NCBI GenBank assembly: GCA_002441135.1
Contig: DJVJ01000047.1
Location: 76,246-140,245, forward strand
Length of the DNA: 64,000 bases
Origin: Caryophanales bacterium UBA6259
GTDB taxonomy: Bacteria > Bacillota > Bacilli > Tepidibacillales > Tepidibacillaceae
Direction of reading: 5' to 3'
Below the pieces are notes generated by a model. It was not told the DNA's origin, searched no databases, and saw only the letters and a list, made by a program, of their open reading frames with translations. Of the stretch, positions 54,701-62,873 are shown piece by piece. The stretch's first letter is position 1, and every line of letters starts with the position of its first letter. The translations under genes were made by a program, and so were the position numbers.

Positions 54701-56233
54701 TGTTCTTGTAGAGAAATGTTCAATCTCTCTTTCACGGTCAATTGCTGGATTTGTGACAACGGCAACGGTCTCTTTTAAAAAGTCTGATAGATTTACTCTT
54801 TCCTTGGAAAGGATTGCGAGTGGGCCATCATATCCAAGTGAACTAATGGATTCGTTTCCGCTTTGTGCCATTTTGTGGATACTTTCGATGTGTTCCTTTT
54901 CCCATCCTAAACTGTGATAAAGGTATTCAGGACGATCAATTAATGTAGGAAATTGAATAGTAGTTGGTTTATATTTTGGAACCTCTAATTTTTTGTGATA
55001 ATTTCTAAAAGGGAATCGAGGAGCAAGTTTTTGGTGATTTATAGCTTGAAGCTGATGATGATTTATTAATTGAATGGGTTCCTCTGGCCTTAAAATCATC
55101 CCTATTTTTTCTCCGGGGGAAAAGGGAATAGGCTCAGCTATCATTTCAAAAGCATTGATAATTCCTTGTTCTGATGAAAAATATAAACTTTCCTCTGTTT
55201 CCAATTTCCATAAAGGGCGTAATCCCATTGCATCTACACTAAATAAGCACTGATTTTCAAAGCGTGAAACAATTCCAGCTGGTCCTTGTGCAAAGGGACC
55301 CCATAAATGTCTTAAGAAAGTGTACATATCCTGAAAGTTTTCATCCATTTTTAGTATCTCATTATAAATCGGTGGAAAAATCATGTCCATTGTTTCAAAT
55401 AAAGAAAGATCATGCTTCACCATAATGCCTTCAATGATACGGTTTAAGTCTTGCGAGTCACTACCCTGATAAACTAAAGGAATCTGAAGCATCGTAGCTT
55501 CATCTCTTAAACGCTGAATAGTATTAATTTCACCATTATGGCCTAATAAGGAAAAAGGTTGAACTCTAAAAAAATGAGATAAGGTATTCGTGGAATAACG
55601 ATTATGTCCGATGGTTACACTGGATTCAAATGCAGGATGGTTTAAATCTAGAAAATAGTTTTTTAAGACCTTTGCATCACCCATTACTTTATATACAACG
55701 GTGAAGTTACTAAGCGAAACAACATGCACATCTTGATTTTGTTCAATATTATTTAGTAAAGAGAATAACTGGGTCCTTAGTTTCTGTGGTTCATCTTGTG
55801 AAAATAAGGCAACCTGCCAAAATATTGGTTCTTGTGATTTGCCATTTGGACCAAGATGCTGAGATAAAACCTGATTATCTTCTTCAATAAGAATATTTAG
55901 CTTGAATAAGGCAAATTTTGCTCGTATTTGTTCCTTTACTACTTCAGGATTACTTACTTTTGAATCGATAAAAAGATGAGCAATAATAAATCGAGGATCA
56001 TAGGCTAATTGTGCGGATAGATGATTCTTTTTTAGTTTTCTTCCCCAAAGCTTTCTTGGAATATCTGTTAAAACTCCTGAACCGTCACCCTCTCCATCAA
56101 TAAATCCAGCTCTATGCTCTAATTTGACTAAGCCCTCAATTGCATTAGTAAGATTTTGATAGGTAGGCAAACCTGATTTTTCTAAAACTGCAATAATACC
56201 ACAGCTATCATGTTCTTCAAAAAGAACATTCAT
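51773..56233 (-). CDS. gltB: glutamate synthase large subunit
   Basis: A 1486-residue enzyme making glutamate from glutamine and 2-oxoglutarate. Order: a short propeptide ending before the catalytic Cys (EEHDSCGIIAVL near 11), class II glutaminase (to about 400), central domain, FMN/2-oxoglutarate barrel (about 800-1190; QGAKPGEGGHLPG, LSGYDGGTGAAR), 3Fe-4S cysteines in CTSCRGCHLGTC, and a C-terminal GXGXG helix. ATG 56233 follows GGGGGTGG. No gltD gene is adjacent, so the reductant may be a small subunit encoded elsewhere or ferredoxin. In B. subtilis the equivalent gene is called gltA. Confidence 0.95.
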   Translation of the reverse strand: MNVLFEEHDSCGIIAVLEKSGLPTYQNLTNAIEGLVKLEHRAGFIDGEGDGSGVLTDIPRKLWGRKLKKNHLSAQLAYDPRFIIAHLFIDSKVSNPEVVKEQIRAKFALFKLNILIEEDNQVLSQHLGPNGKSQEPIFWQVALFSQDEPQKLRTQLFSLLNNIEQNQDVHVVSLSNFTVVYKVMGDAKVLKNYFLDLNHPAFESSVTIGHNRYSTNTLSHFFRVQPFSLLGHNGEINTIQRLRDEATMLQIPLVYQGSDSQDLNRIIEGIMVKHDLSLFETMDMIFPPIYNEILKMDENFQDMYTFLRHLWGPFAQGPAGIVSRFENQCLFSVDAMGLRPLWKLETEESLYFSSEQGIINAFEMIAEPIPFSPGEKIGMILRPEEPIQLINHHQLQAINHQKLAPRFPFRNYHKKLEVPKYKPTTIQFPTLIDRPEYLYHSLGWEKEHIESIHKMAQSGNESISSLGYDGPLAILSKERVNLSDFLKETVAVVTNPAIDREREIEHFSTRTVIGGRENFIPHQVGDISFEIKTPILLEGIFAKNVVEQLGTTSLEQTIEYFTTDSINSVVTLSLSFTTQQTITERLNQLQEQAVDAVRNGAKLLIIDDQAVFQENDHLWLDPHLAISAIDITLRDLFDGEESLRRKVSLILRSSGLRHLHDLVTAIGLGADAVSPYLLFATPLETGNNEHNQKAIKNLYISLNKGLEKVISTLGIHELRGYERLFSAIGLHKEVATILNITNFFGNESVGYSFTQFEEDARQRKVDLLNQQSKTKRAFHLIPKIWKKIGGIANGAMPYAEYSMQLSEIEENDPISLRHILDFQYSSTKQFTAKKSPEIGIGEHDLPFLISSMSFGSQNETTFRAYAEAAYQLNMLSLSGEGGEIKDMLGKYPKNRGMQIASGRFGVNIEFINSSEWIEVKIGQGAKPGEGGHLPGQKVTEKVAEARNTTPGKDLISPSNNHDIYSIEDLAQIITELKTANRRAKVIVKVPVVPNIGTIAIGIAKAGADVVSLSGYDGGTGAARAHSLQHVGLPIEIGVKFSHLSLVEAGLRDRVEIWADGGIRSGKDVVKLVLLGANRVGFGTLAMMAVGCTSCRGCHLGTCHVGISTQIETVEEATSKGLKRFTPRIYEEAVSNLKRLFTGIADEVKELTSLLGSDNLQELVGHSELLKQRSHHNLLDLSRLLAPSIFKKYQSASSIYQSADHQLLIAAGAEEFDCDTMDVVSQLEHTINSTHRMIGSRLSGERTYRLIKGKNNFSRPFIKLTFNNGSIAGNGLAAYLAKGIKIRIHGGAQDGVGKTGYGGKVAIMKTLNKDGIYLNGSVGKGCCYGAQKGVFIIQGNADSRAGIRLSGADVIFGGEITAPLQDHLGAIGERANIKGFAFEYMTGGRAVVMGDPGPWLCSGMTGGVIYQRLVPEFGLDLDAIKRRIAKGANVQLLPLDTLGRSDLIELLQHYIHELLKSNQKEAANRVAILLENSEDHFIRILPN

Positions 56234-56251
56234 ATAAACCACCCCCATAAT

Positions 56252-56354
56252 TAATATCAAAAATCGATTAAATTGATATCATAAAGTTATTAATTAATTA
56301 AAAATGATATCGAATAGTGATTAATTATTTTGAAAATTAACTAAATAATATCAT
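56252..56354. repeat. four GATATC/ATATCA-type elements upstream of gltB
   Basis: Related motifs occur at 56253-56259 (AATATCA), 56275-56282 (GATATCAT), 56304-56311 (ATGATATC) and 56346-56354 (TAATATCAT), in both orientations, from the -10 region through the leader. They may be binding sites for a regulator or simply AT-rich DNA. Confidence 0.4.
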
Positions 56355-56373
56355 GCATTTTATGTACTGACAA
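56345..56373 (-). promoter_or_regulatory. gltB promoter
   Basis: On the minus strand: TTGTCA, 17 bases, TATTAT, about 110 bases before the start codon. Confidence 0.7.
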
Positions 56374-56398
56374 TAGGGAAAGTGATTAAATATTCATA

Positions 56399-56412
56399 TG
56401 TAAGCGTTTTTA
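56399..56412. promoter_or_regulatory. cre-like site upstream of gltB
   Basis: TGTAAGCGTTTTTA matches 13 of 14 cre consensus positions. It lies about 26-39 bases upstream of the gltB -35, the kind of position where CcpA activates rather than represses. Confidence 0.5.
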
Positions 56413-56521
56413 TTCTATGAGAAAGTGTAAAGAATCAGTGGAATTTACTTTTGGTAGGCATTAAATAAAATAAGCAAGAGCGATTTATTCACTCTTGCTT
56501 ATGCAATATTTATACATTAAT

Positions 56522-57808
56522 TTATAATTTGGCAAAGACTCGTTCTAATGCTTCAAGGGTGTAATCAATATCTTCTTGGGTATGGCTAATTGTTAAGAAC
56601 CATGCCTCATATTTAGATGGCGCGATTAAAATACCTTCTTCTAATAGTAGTTTGAAAAAACGAGCAAATTTTTCACCATCTGTGGCCTTAGCCTCTTGAT
56701 AGTTGGTGATGGGTTGATTTGTAAAGTAAACGGTAAAACCGCCACCTAAACGATTAAGAGTAATCGAATGGTTATATTTGTTGGCTAATTTATGTATTCC
56801 ATCCTCAAGTTGCTTTCCAAACTGGTCCATTTGTTGATATAGTGTGGTATCGGATAATACTTCTAATGTTGCAATTCCAGCACGGATAGAGGCTGGATTG
56901 CCGGCCATCGTCCCTGCTTGATATGCTGGACCTAATGGAGCAACCTGCTCCATGATATCTTTGCGTCCACCATAGGCACCAATTGGAAGACCACCGCCAA
57001 TTATTTTGCCTAATGCGGTCATATCAGGAGTAACGTTTAATAGATTTTGTGCTCCGCCATACATAAAACGAAAAGCGGTGATCACTTCGTCATAGATAAC
57101 TAATGCCCCATATTGATGAGTAAGTTCATTGACTTTAGCTAAAAATCCTTCTTTCGGCATAACGATGCCAAAATTTCCTACAATAGGTTCTACTAAAACT
57201 GCAGCAATCTCATTGCCAAAATGCTTTAATGCTTGCTCAAAGGCATCAATATCATTAAATGGAACGGTAATCACATCATTAGCAATACTTTGTGGAATTC
57301 CAGCGCTATCAGGTATCCCTAATGTAGCTGGACCAGAACCAGCTGCAACTAATACCAAATCAGAGTGACCATGATAACAACCCTCGAATTTAATGATCTT
57401 TGTTCTATTGGTATATGCTCTTGCCACACGGATTGTGGTCATTACAGCTTCAGTTCCTGAATTAACAAAACGGATTCTTTCCATAGATGGAAATGCCTCT
57501 CTAATCAATGAAGCGAATTGAACCTCCCATTTGGTTGATGTGCCATACAGTGTTCCCTCGATGGCGGCACTAGTAATCGCTTCTACAAGTTTTGGATGTC
57601 CATGTCCGAGTATTAAAGGTCCATAGGCAGCTAGATAATCAATATAGCGATTACCATCTACATCCCACATATGAGGTCCTTTGGCTTTATCGAAGAAGAC
57701 CGGAGAACCCCCACCAACAGCTTTATAGGAGCGCGAAGGGCTGTTAACGCCACCAACAATCACCTCTTGCGCTTTTTCATACCACATTTCTGAATTAGCT
57801 ATTTTCAT
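56522..57808 (-). CDS. hemL: glutamate-1-semialdehyde 2,1-aminomutase
   Basis: A 428-residue PLP enzyme making 5-aminolevulinate for haem. Start ATG 57808, with a modest GGGA site. Motifs: GGVNSPSRSYKAVGG near 16-30, NSGTEAV near 118, PLP-binding YDEVITAFR near 242 and the Lys in TALGKIIGGGLPIGAYGG near 262-279. B. subtilis has two such proteins (HemL, GsaB). No other haem gene is adjacent here, so this may be the GsaB-like copy. Confidence 0.95.
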   Translation of the reverse strand: MKIANSEMWYEKAQEVIVGGVNSPSRSYKAVGGGSPVFFDKAKGPHMWDVDGNRYIDYLAAYGPLILGHGHPKLVEAITSAAIEGTLYGTSTKWEVQFASLIREAFPSMERIRFVNSGTEAVMTTIRVARAYTNRTKIIKFEGCYHGHSDLVLVAAGSGPATLGIPDSAGIPQSIANDVITVPFNDIDAFEQALKHFGNEIAAVLVEPIVGNFGIVMPKEGFLAKVNELTHQYGALVIYDEVITAFRFMYGGAQNLLNVTPDMTALGKIIGGGLPIGAYGGRKDIMEQVAPLGPAYQAGTMAGNPASIRAGIATLEVLSDTTLYQQMDQFGKQLEDGIHKLANKYNHSITLNRLGGGFTVYFTNQPITNYQEAKATDGEKFARFFKLLLEEGILIAPSKYEAWFLTISHTQEDIDYTLEALERVFAKL

Positions 57809-58031
57809 CTTTATTCCCAACTTTCAAATATTGTCAGGTTTCATTTTAACACAGGTGAAAAACGAAAGTAAAAAGTGTTTTCATCATACTTTAGATATCA
57901 CTAAAAAAAGATGAGTTTGGTAAGATGAAAGTAAGATAATAATAGTAAAAAATAAGTTATTACTAAAAATTTCTTATTATTCAAAATAAATGATAAAATC
58001 GATTAAAAAGAAAAAATTTGGAGGGAGTACT

Positions 58032-59411
58032 ATGGAATACCGTATTCAAAAAGATTCATTAGGTGAAGTAAAGGTACCAGTGGAAGCCTATTATGGTGCC
58101 CAAACTCAACGGGCAGTAGAAAACTTTCCTATTAGTGGCTTACGACTACCGAGAAGATTCATTAGAGCGCAGGGATTAATCAAATACGCTGCTGCTTATG
58201 CCAATAAAAAGGTAGGATTATTAGAGGAAAAACAAGCGGATGCCATTATGCAAGCGGCTAATGAAGTGATTGAAGGGAAATGGGATAGTCAATTTGTGGT
58301 AGACGTATATCAAGCTGGGGCCGGGACATCGCAAAATATGAATGCGAATGAAGTGATTGCAAATAGAGCGATAGAATTGCTTGGTGGTAAAATTGGAGAT
58401 ACGTCCATCGTTCATCCAAATGATCATGTTAATATGGCCCAATCGACAAATGATACCATCCATGTTGCAATTAATATTGCAGCAACTGAAGCAGTTACAC
58501 ACGATTTATTCCCAATTTTAGATGAATTGATTGCTACATTAGATCAAAAAGGAAAAGACTTTTATCATATTATTAAGTCTGGTAGAACTCATCTTCAGGA
58601 TGCTGTGCCAATGAGATTAGGTCAGGAGTTTTATGGCTACCGAGAAACAATTGTAGAAGCGAAGAAAACAATTCAGGAAAGCCAGGACCTTCTTCTACAA
58701 ATTGGACTGGGAGGGAATGCAGTAGGTACAGGAATTAATGCCCATCCAGATTATGCGAAGCTAGCAATAGTGAAAATAGCAGAGTTAACTGGTCTACCAT
58801 TTAGAGAATCAAATCAACGGTTTATGTTTATGCAAAATACGCAAGGAGCCATTAAATTAAGTGGTGCACTAAAAAATTTAGCAATTCATCTGATTAAAAT
58901 TGCGAGTGATTTAAGATTATTAAGCTCAGGACCACGTACAGGTTTTGCAGAAATCACATTACCACCTGTTCAGCCAGGATCTTCAATTATGCCTGGTAAA
59001 GTAAATCCAGTAATGGCTGAAATGATGAATATGATTGGAAGTCAGGTAATTGGAAACGATGCAACAATTACTTCTGCTGGGCAAGCTTCTCAGTTAGAGC
59101 TTAATGTGATGATGCCGGTAATAGGTTATAATCTTTTACATTCTATTCAGATTTTGACAAATGGTATTAAAGTGTTTAATGATCGCTCTGTCAAAGGAAT
59201 TGTAGCAAATGAAGAACGTTGTGCAGAATTAATGGAAAGAAGCTTAGCGCTAGCTACAGCATTAAACCCAGCCATCGGTTATGATAAGGCAGCTGAAGTC
59301 TCTAAAAAGGCTTATGCGACAGGGAAAACCGTTAGAGAGGTTGTAAAGGAAACAGGATTATTGACAGACGAAGAAATAGATCGCTATTTAGATGTTAGTA
59401 AGATGGTCTAA
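58032..59411 (+). CDS. class II fumarase / aspartate ammonia-lyase family
   Basis: A 459-residue lyase. ATG 58032 follows GGAGGGAG. Motifs: YYGAQTQRAVENFPISG near 19-35, TSQNMNANEVIANRA near 99, HVNMAQSTNDTIHVA near 134, SGRTHLQDAVPMRLGQEF near 184 and the family signature GSSIMPGKVNPVMAEM near 317. The N-terminal ENFPISG is aspartase-like, but His in GRTHLQDA is fumarase-like (aspartases usually have Gln). I therefore leave fumarate hydratase or aspartase open. It is a single gene. Confidence 0.85.
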   Translation: MEYRIQKDSLGEVKVPVEAYYGAQTQRAVENFPISGLRLPRRFIRAQGLIKYAAAYANKKVGLLEEKQADAIMQAANEVIEGKWDSQFVVDVYQAGAGTSQNMNANEVIANRAIELLGGKIGDTSIVHPNDHVNMAQSTNDTIHVAINIAATEAVTHDLFPILDELIATLDQKGKDFYHIIKSGRTHLQDAVPMRLGQEFYGYRETIVEAKKTIQESQDLLLQIGLGGNAVGTGINAHPDYAKLAIVKIAELTGLPFRESNQRFMFMQNTQGAIKLSGALKNLAIHLIKIASDLRLLSSGPRTGFAEITLPPVQPGSSIMPGKVNPVMAEMMNMIGSQVIGNDATITSAGQASQLELNVMMPVIGYNLLHSIQILTNGIKVFNDRSVKGIVANEERCAELMERSLALATALNPAIGYDKAAEVSKKAYATGKTVREVVKETGLLTDEEIDRYLDVSKMV

Positions 59412-59460
59412 AGCGACAGTTCAGATAAACAAAAAAGAATAAATGCTTCAATTTGCTTTT

Positions 59461-59513
59461 AAACTGCACCCCTTATGTTAGAAATATTTAGCGTTTGGAG
59501 GTGCAGTTTTTAT
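59461..59513. terminator. hairpin with long loop between convergent genes
   Basis: A perfect 10-bp stem AAACTGCACC/GGTGCAGTTT (59461-59470, 59500-59509) with a 29-base loop, followed by T-rich sequence. Probably a terminator for the lyase gene. Confidence 0.6.
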
Positions 59514-59515
59514 GT

Positions 59516-59884
59516 TCAAATTAATACTTTTCCAAAGAAAAACCCTAATCCAGCCATCCCAATCCCTAATACTAAATGAATTCCAGTATAAATAAAATAT
59601 TGGCGATAGCCTTTGTTATGTAATAAGCCAATCCCCTCATAGGTGAAAGTGGAAAAGGTTGTAAAAGAACCTAAAAAGCCCCCTGTTAAGAATAAGTAAG
59701 TACTCTGATTAGAGGATTGTAAGGTAGATGAAAATAATAATCCAAAGATGAATGAACCTAATAAGTTAACGGTAATAGTAGCTAATGGAAGGTAAGAGTT
59801 CCTTTTGCTAAGTATTGTTCCTACTTTATATCGTGCAATTGCCCCTAAAGCACCACCAATCCCAACAAAAAACCAAGTCATCAT
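59516..59884 (-). CDS. crcB: fluoride exporter CrcB/FluC
   Basis: A 122-residue protein with four membrane helices. Signatures: GIGGALGAIARY near 7-18, NLLGSF near 40-45, and GFLGSFTTFSTFTYEG near 69-84. These small dual-topology channels release fluoride ions. A second crcB lies immediately upstream with a 25-base gap, so the two may form a heterodimer, as proposed for Gram-positive pairs. AGGAGG precedes the start. Confidence 0.95.
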   Translation of the reverse strand: MMTWFFVGIGGALGAIARYKVGTILSKRNSYLPLATITVNLLGSFIFGLLFSSTLQSSNQSTYLFLTGGFLGSFTTFSTFTYEGIGLLHNKGYRQYFIYTGIHLVLGIGMAGLGFFFGKVLI

Positions 59885-59909
59885 ATGTTCCTCCTAAAAA
59901 TTATCCTAT

Positions 59910-60329
59910 CTATTTATATTTATTTAGTCCAGTCTTGTAATCTTTAGAAACGGACTTTCCTGTTTTAATTCCTAACAAAGAAAATAAAAATCCCAATACA
60001 AAGCTTAATATAATATAGATTATTGCAGTTGGATAAGCACCGATTTGAAGTAAATGAATACTTTCCACGCTAAAGGTAGAAAAAGTAGTGAATGAACCTA
60101 AAAAACCAGTTGATATTGCGACTTTTAAATGAGTTGAAAAGTATGTTTTGCTGTTTGCGTATTCAAGAAAAAAAGCAAGTAAAAATGAACCAATGATATT
60201 AATGAGAAGTGTAGGGTAGGGAAAAACAGAGTTTGTAGACATTGAAAAGATAATTTTCCCTAACTCCACTCTTAAAATAGCCCCACCAAAGCCAGCCACA
60301 CCTACATATAAGATTTTTCTATCTGTCAA
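59910..60329 (-). CDS. crcB: fluoride exporter CrcB/FluC, second copy
   Basis: A 139-residue protein with four membrane helices and the same motifs (GFGGAILRVELGK near 13, NIIGSF near 45, GFLGSFTTFSTFSVES near 75), diverged from its neighbour. The start is TTG, nine bases after AAGGA; the nearby ATG is out of frame. First gene of the pair. I see no fluoride riboswitch in the upstream 165 bases. Confidence 0.93.
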   Translation of the reverse strand: MTDRKILYVGVAGFGGAILRVELGKIIFSMSTNSVFPYPTLLINIIGSFLLAFFLEYANSKTYFSTHLKVAISTGFLGSFTTFSTFSVESIHLLQIGAYPTAIIYIILSFVLGFLFSLLGIKTGKSVSKDYKTGLNKYK

Positions 60330-60494
60330 TTTGAGTCATCCTTTGCATGAATAATAGATCTAAAAATTGATAAAGTTGATTTTATTATACAAAAATAATC
60401 GTTAAAAAATAGCATGATTTGAAGAAAAGTGCAAAACATAAAAAGGATATGGACAAAAATTAAAATTTTAAAAATAGTTTAGGGGGAAAATTTG

Positions 60495-61298
60495 GTGGAA
60501 TGGTTGAAGGTGATTGGACTAAGTATCACGATGATTAGCATCGGTTTCATTATATTGCGTGTGGTAGCAAAAAGGAATTTTAGTGAGATGTCTCCATTTA
60601 ATGTTTTTTTAATTTTAATGCTAGCTAATATCTTATCAGAGCCGATTAGAACAGATCATTTTGCGGAATTAATTCTGCCAACCCTAGTAATATTAGCTGC
60701 ATTTTTTATCTATTCTTATTTGTTAAATACCAATCGACTATCTAAAGGATTAAAGGCGAAGCCAATTGTTTTAATCCGACATGGAAATATTGATGAAAAA
60801 GGTCTGAGCCAAGCGAAAATGTCTGTTTCAGAGATGCTAGCTGAATTAAGAGTAAAAGGATTTACGAGAACGCAGGATGTAGAATTTGCAATTTTAGAAG
60901 AAACAGGAAGATTAAGTGTTATTCCAACGTCTACAAAGCGGCCAATAACACCTCAGGATATTTCGTATGTTCCAGGATATGAAGGAATTCCTGTTCCAGT
61001 AATTATTGATGGAGCTATTCAATACGACAATATGGCCAAAGTGGGCTTGTCACCAGAACAGCTTTCCATTCGCCTAGGTATGCAAGGAATCAACCAAGAG
61101 ATGGTGAAAACCATTTCCCTAGGAACTATTGATGAGCGTGGAAATTTAATCATTGATCAGATCGAAGATACCAATCAAGGAAATGTATCACAGGGACAAC
61201 AAAGCTTTCTTAGAAAAATACAAGAAGACTTTCAGGCGGAAAAAAAGGCGCCAGAGGATCAAGATTTAGGAATAGTGGATGATTATATTAAGCCTTAA
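60495..61298 (+). CDS. DUF421 membrane protein (YetF-like)
   Basis: A 267-residue protein. GTG 60495 lies seven bases after GGGGGA. Three N-terminal membrane helices (about 3-22, 36-50 and 58-75) are followed by the DUF421/YetF C-terminal domain (IVLIRHGNIDEKGLSQAKMS, then VEFAILEETGRLSVIP). The C-terminal 40 residues are charged and disordered-looking. Function is unknown, though the family is common in spore formers. A second DUF421 gene follows after 18 bases, so it is an operon. Confidence 0.88.
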   Translation: MEWLKVIGLSITMISIGFIILRVVAKRNFSEMSPFNVFLILMLANILSEPIRTDHFAELILPTLVILAAFFIYSYLLNTNRLSKGLKAKPIVLIRHGNIDEKGLSQAKMSVSEMLAELRVKGFTRTQDVEFAILEETGRLSVIPTSTKRPITPQDISYVPGYEGIPVPVIIDGAIQYDNMAKVGLSPEQLSIRLGMQGINQEMVKTISLGTIDERGNLIIDQIEDTNQGNVSQGQQSFLRKIQEDFQAEKKAPEDQDLGIVDDYIKP

Positions 61299-61316
61299 GA
61301 TAAAAGGGGGATAAAA

Positions 61317-62042
61317 ATGGATGAAATTACTGTTACTCTCGTACGATCCGCTATTGCCTTTGCTACCCTCTTATTGTTTACGAGGATACTAGGTAAACAG
61401 CAAGTAGGTCAATTAACAGCATTTGAGTATATTGCAGGAATAACGATTGGATCAGCAGCTTCATCGTTAAGTATTGACTTATCCACAAAGCCATTACCAC
61501 AGTTTGTAGGAGTCAGTACTTGGGTGGTATTGGTTTTTGCATTGCAAAAATTAGCGATTAAATACCGCTGGTTCGCAAAGGTTACAGATGATCAACCCAC
61601 TATTGTTATTCAGCAGGGGAAAATTTTGGAGGATAATCTTAGTAAAATAAGGTTGCGATACGATGAATTAATGTCTCAGTTAAGGGATAAAGACGTGTTT
61701 GATATTACTCAAGTTCAGTATGCTTTACTAGAACCAAATGGAAATATAAGCGTACTTAAGAAACCAGAATATGATACACCTACACTAATGGATTTGAAAT
61801 TACCTCCATCTGTAACGGGATTATTTACAGAGGTAATTTTAGATGGTGTGATTATTGACCAAAATTTAAGCAACAAAAACAAAAGTATGGATTGGCTAGC
61901 TAACCAATTACAGGCGAATGGAATTTCCTCCATTAAGGAAGTGAGCTATGCAGCCATTATGCCTAATGGTCAGCTTTATATTGATAAATTTAAGGACAAA
62001 ATTAAAGAGATTGACATAGGAGATTTTCAAGGCCCTTTTTAG
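61317..62042 (+). CDS. DUF421 membrane protein, second copy
   Basis: A 241-residue protein with three N-terminal helices containing FTRILGKQQVGQLTAFEYI near 21-39 and the DUF421 domain (TIVIQQGKILEDNLSKIRL, then VQYALLEPNGNISVL), plus an extra C-terminal repeat of the same strand pattern (VSYAAIMPNGQLYIDKF). AAGGGGG precedes the ATG. It may pair with the first copy. Function unknown. Confidence 0.88.
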   Translation: MDEITVTLVRSAIAFATLLLFTRILGKQQVGQLTAFEYIAGITIGSAASSLSIDLSTKPLPQFVGVSTWVVLVFALQKLAIKYRWFAKVTDDQPTIVIQQGKILEDNLSKIRLRYDELMSQLRDKDVFDITQVQYALLEPNGNISVLKKPEYDTPTLMDLKLPPSVTGLFTEVILDGVIIDQNLSNKNKSMDWLANQLQANGISSIKEVSYAAIMPNGQLYIDKFKDKIKEIDIGDFQGPF

Positions 62043-62090
62043 AGAGAATTTACCGAAAATTGGTGAAAGATGATGGTTGGAGGTATCGAA

Positions 62091-62450
62091 ATGAAAAAAT
62101 GGATAATTATTATGGTTTCATCTTTCCTAATACTATTTACTGTACTCCTGTTTAATAGCGCTGGATTTTTAAAAAAACCACTTACTGGGGAAGATAATTT
62201 TATTCTAGCGCTTTCACAAATACAATCAGAAGTGGAAAAAGATAATTGGAACGAAGCTAATTCATTTTTGGAACAAGCTGATTATGCTTGGGAAAAGGTG
62301 AAAAACCGAATCCAATTTAGTGTGGAACGTACTTTTTTAGATGATATAGATAATGAATTAGCAACCATCAAAGGGGCAATAAAATCGAAGGACTTTTCGA
62401 TGCTAATAATTTCTTTAGAAAAAATCAGGTTTTTGTGGAGTATTTTATAA
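62091..62450 (+). CDS. DUF4363-like small protein
   Basis: A 119-residue protein. ATG 62091 is six bases after GGAGGT. One N-terminal membrane helix or signal (IIIMVSSFLILFTVLLF) and a helical domain (ALSQIQSEVEKDNWNEANSF, WSIL end). This size and context, downstream of DUF421 genes, match DUF4363. Function unknown. It is likely the last gene of the operon. Confidence 0.72.
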   Translation: MKKWIIIMVSSFLILFTVLLFNSAGFLKKPLTGEDNFILALSQIQSEVEKDNWNEANSFLEQADYAWEKVKNRIQFSVERTFLDDIDNELATIKGAIKSKDFSMLIISLEKIRFLWSIL

Positions 62451-62524
62451 CGATTGGGAAAGGGTATTGAATTATAAAAAAAATGGTTTATAATTAACTT
62501 TGTAAGACAATTAAATACTAATTG

Positions 62525-62650
62525 TCCTTCAGGGCAGGGTGAAATTCCCGACCGGCGGTAAACTAAAAAATTAGTAAGCCCGCGAGCTGAGCAATCAGCA
62601 GGATCTGGTGTAATTCCAGAGCCGACAGTAAAGTCTGGATGGGAGAAGGA
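62525..62650 (+). promoter_or_regulatory. FMN riboswitch (RFN element)
   Basis: The conserved RFN blocks are clear: TTCAGGGCAGGGTGAAATTC at the 5' end, CCGACCGGCGGTAAA, AAGCCCGCGAGC, TCAGCAGGATCTGGTG, AATTCCAGAGCCGACAGT and the closing GGGAGAAGGA. FMN binding should favour the terminator at 62776-62804 and switch off the riboflavin importer downstream. Confidence 0.97.
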
Positions 62651-62775
62651 TGTCGATAGCGATGTACGAGGTGAAATTGTACATGGATGCAACGCAAAAA
62701 GTGTGTCTAAGCACTCTTTATTTGTTGTTGCGCTTATTTGTGCTCAATTTTACTCACGATATTAAATGACACTTT

Positions 62776-62804
62776 CCCCCTGATGAAATTTTCAGGGGGT
62801 TTTT
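62776..62804 (+). terminator. riboswitch-controlled terminator
   Basis: CCCCCTGA pairs with TCAGGGGG around eight bases, followed by a T run. Expression-platform terminator of the RFN element. Confidence 0.92.
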
Positions 62805-62873
62805 ATTTTAATATTTCGTATATCACTACATAAAGACATCTCCAATTTTAATATTGAGAGGAGATTTTTTAGA

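Noticed and set aside
60330..60494. Fluoride riboswitch upstream of crcB
   Set aside because: I looked for the conserved fluoride aptamer segments on the minus strand and could not find them.
62282..62692. Minus-strand 136-residue frame across the FMN riboswitch
   Set aside because: It is the complement of the RFN element and the end of the DUF4363 gene; no ribosome site.
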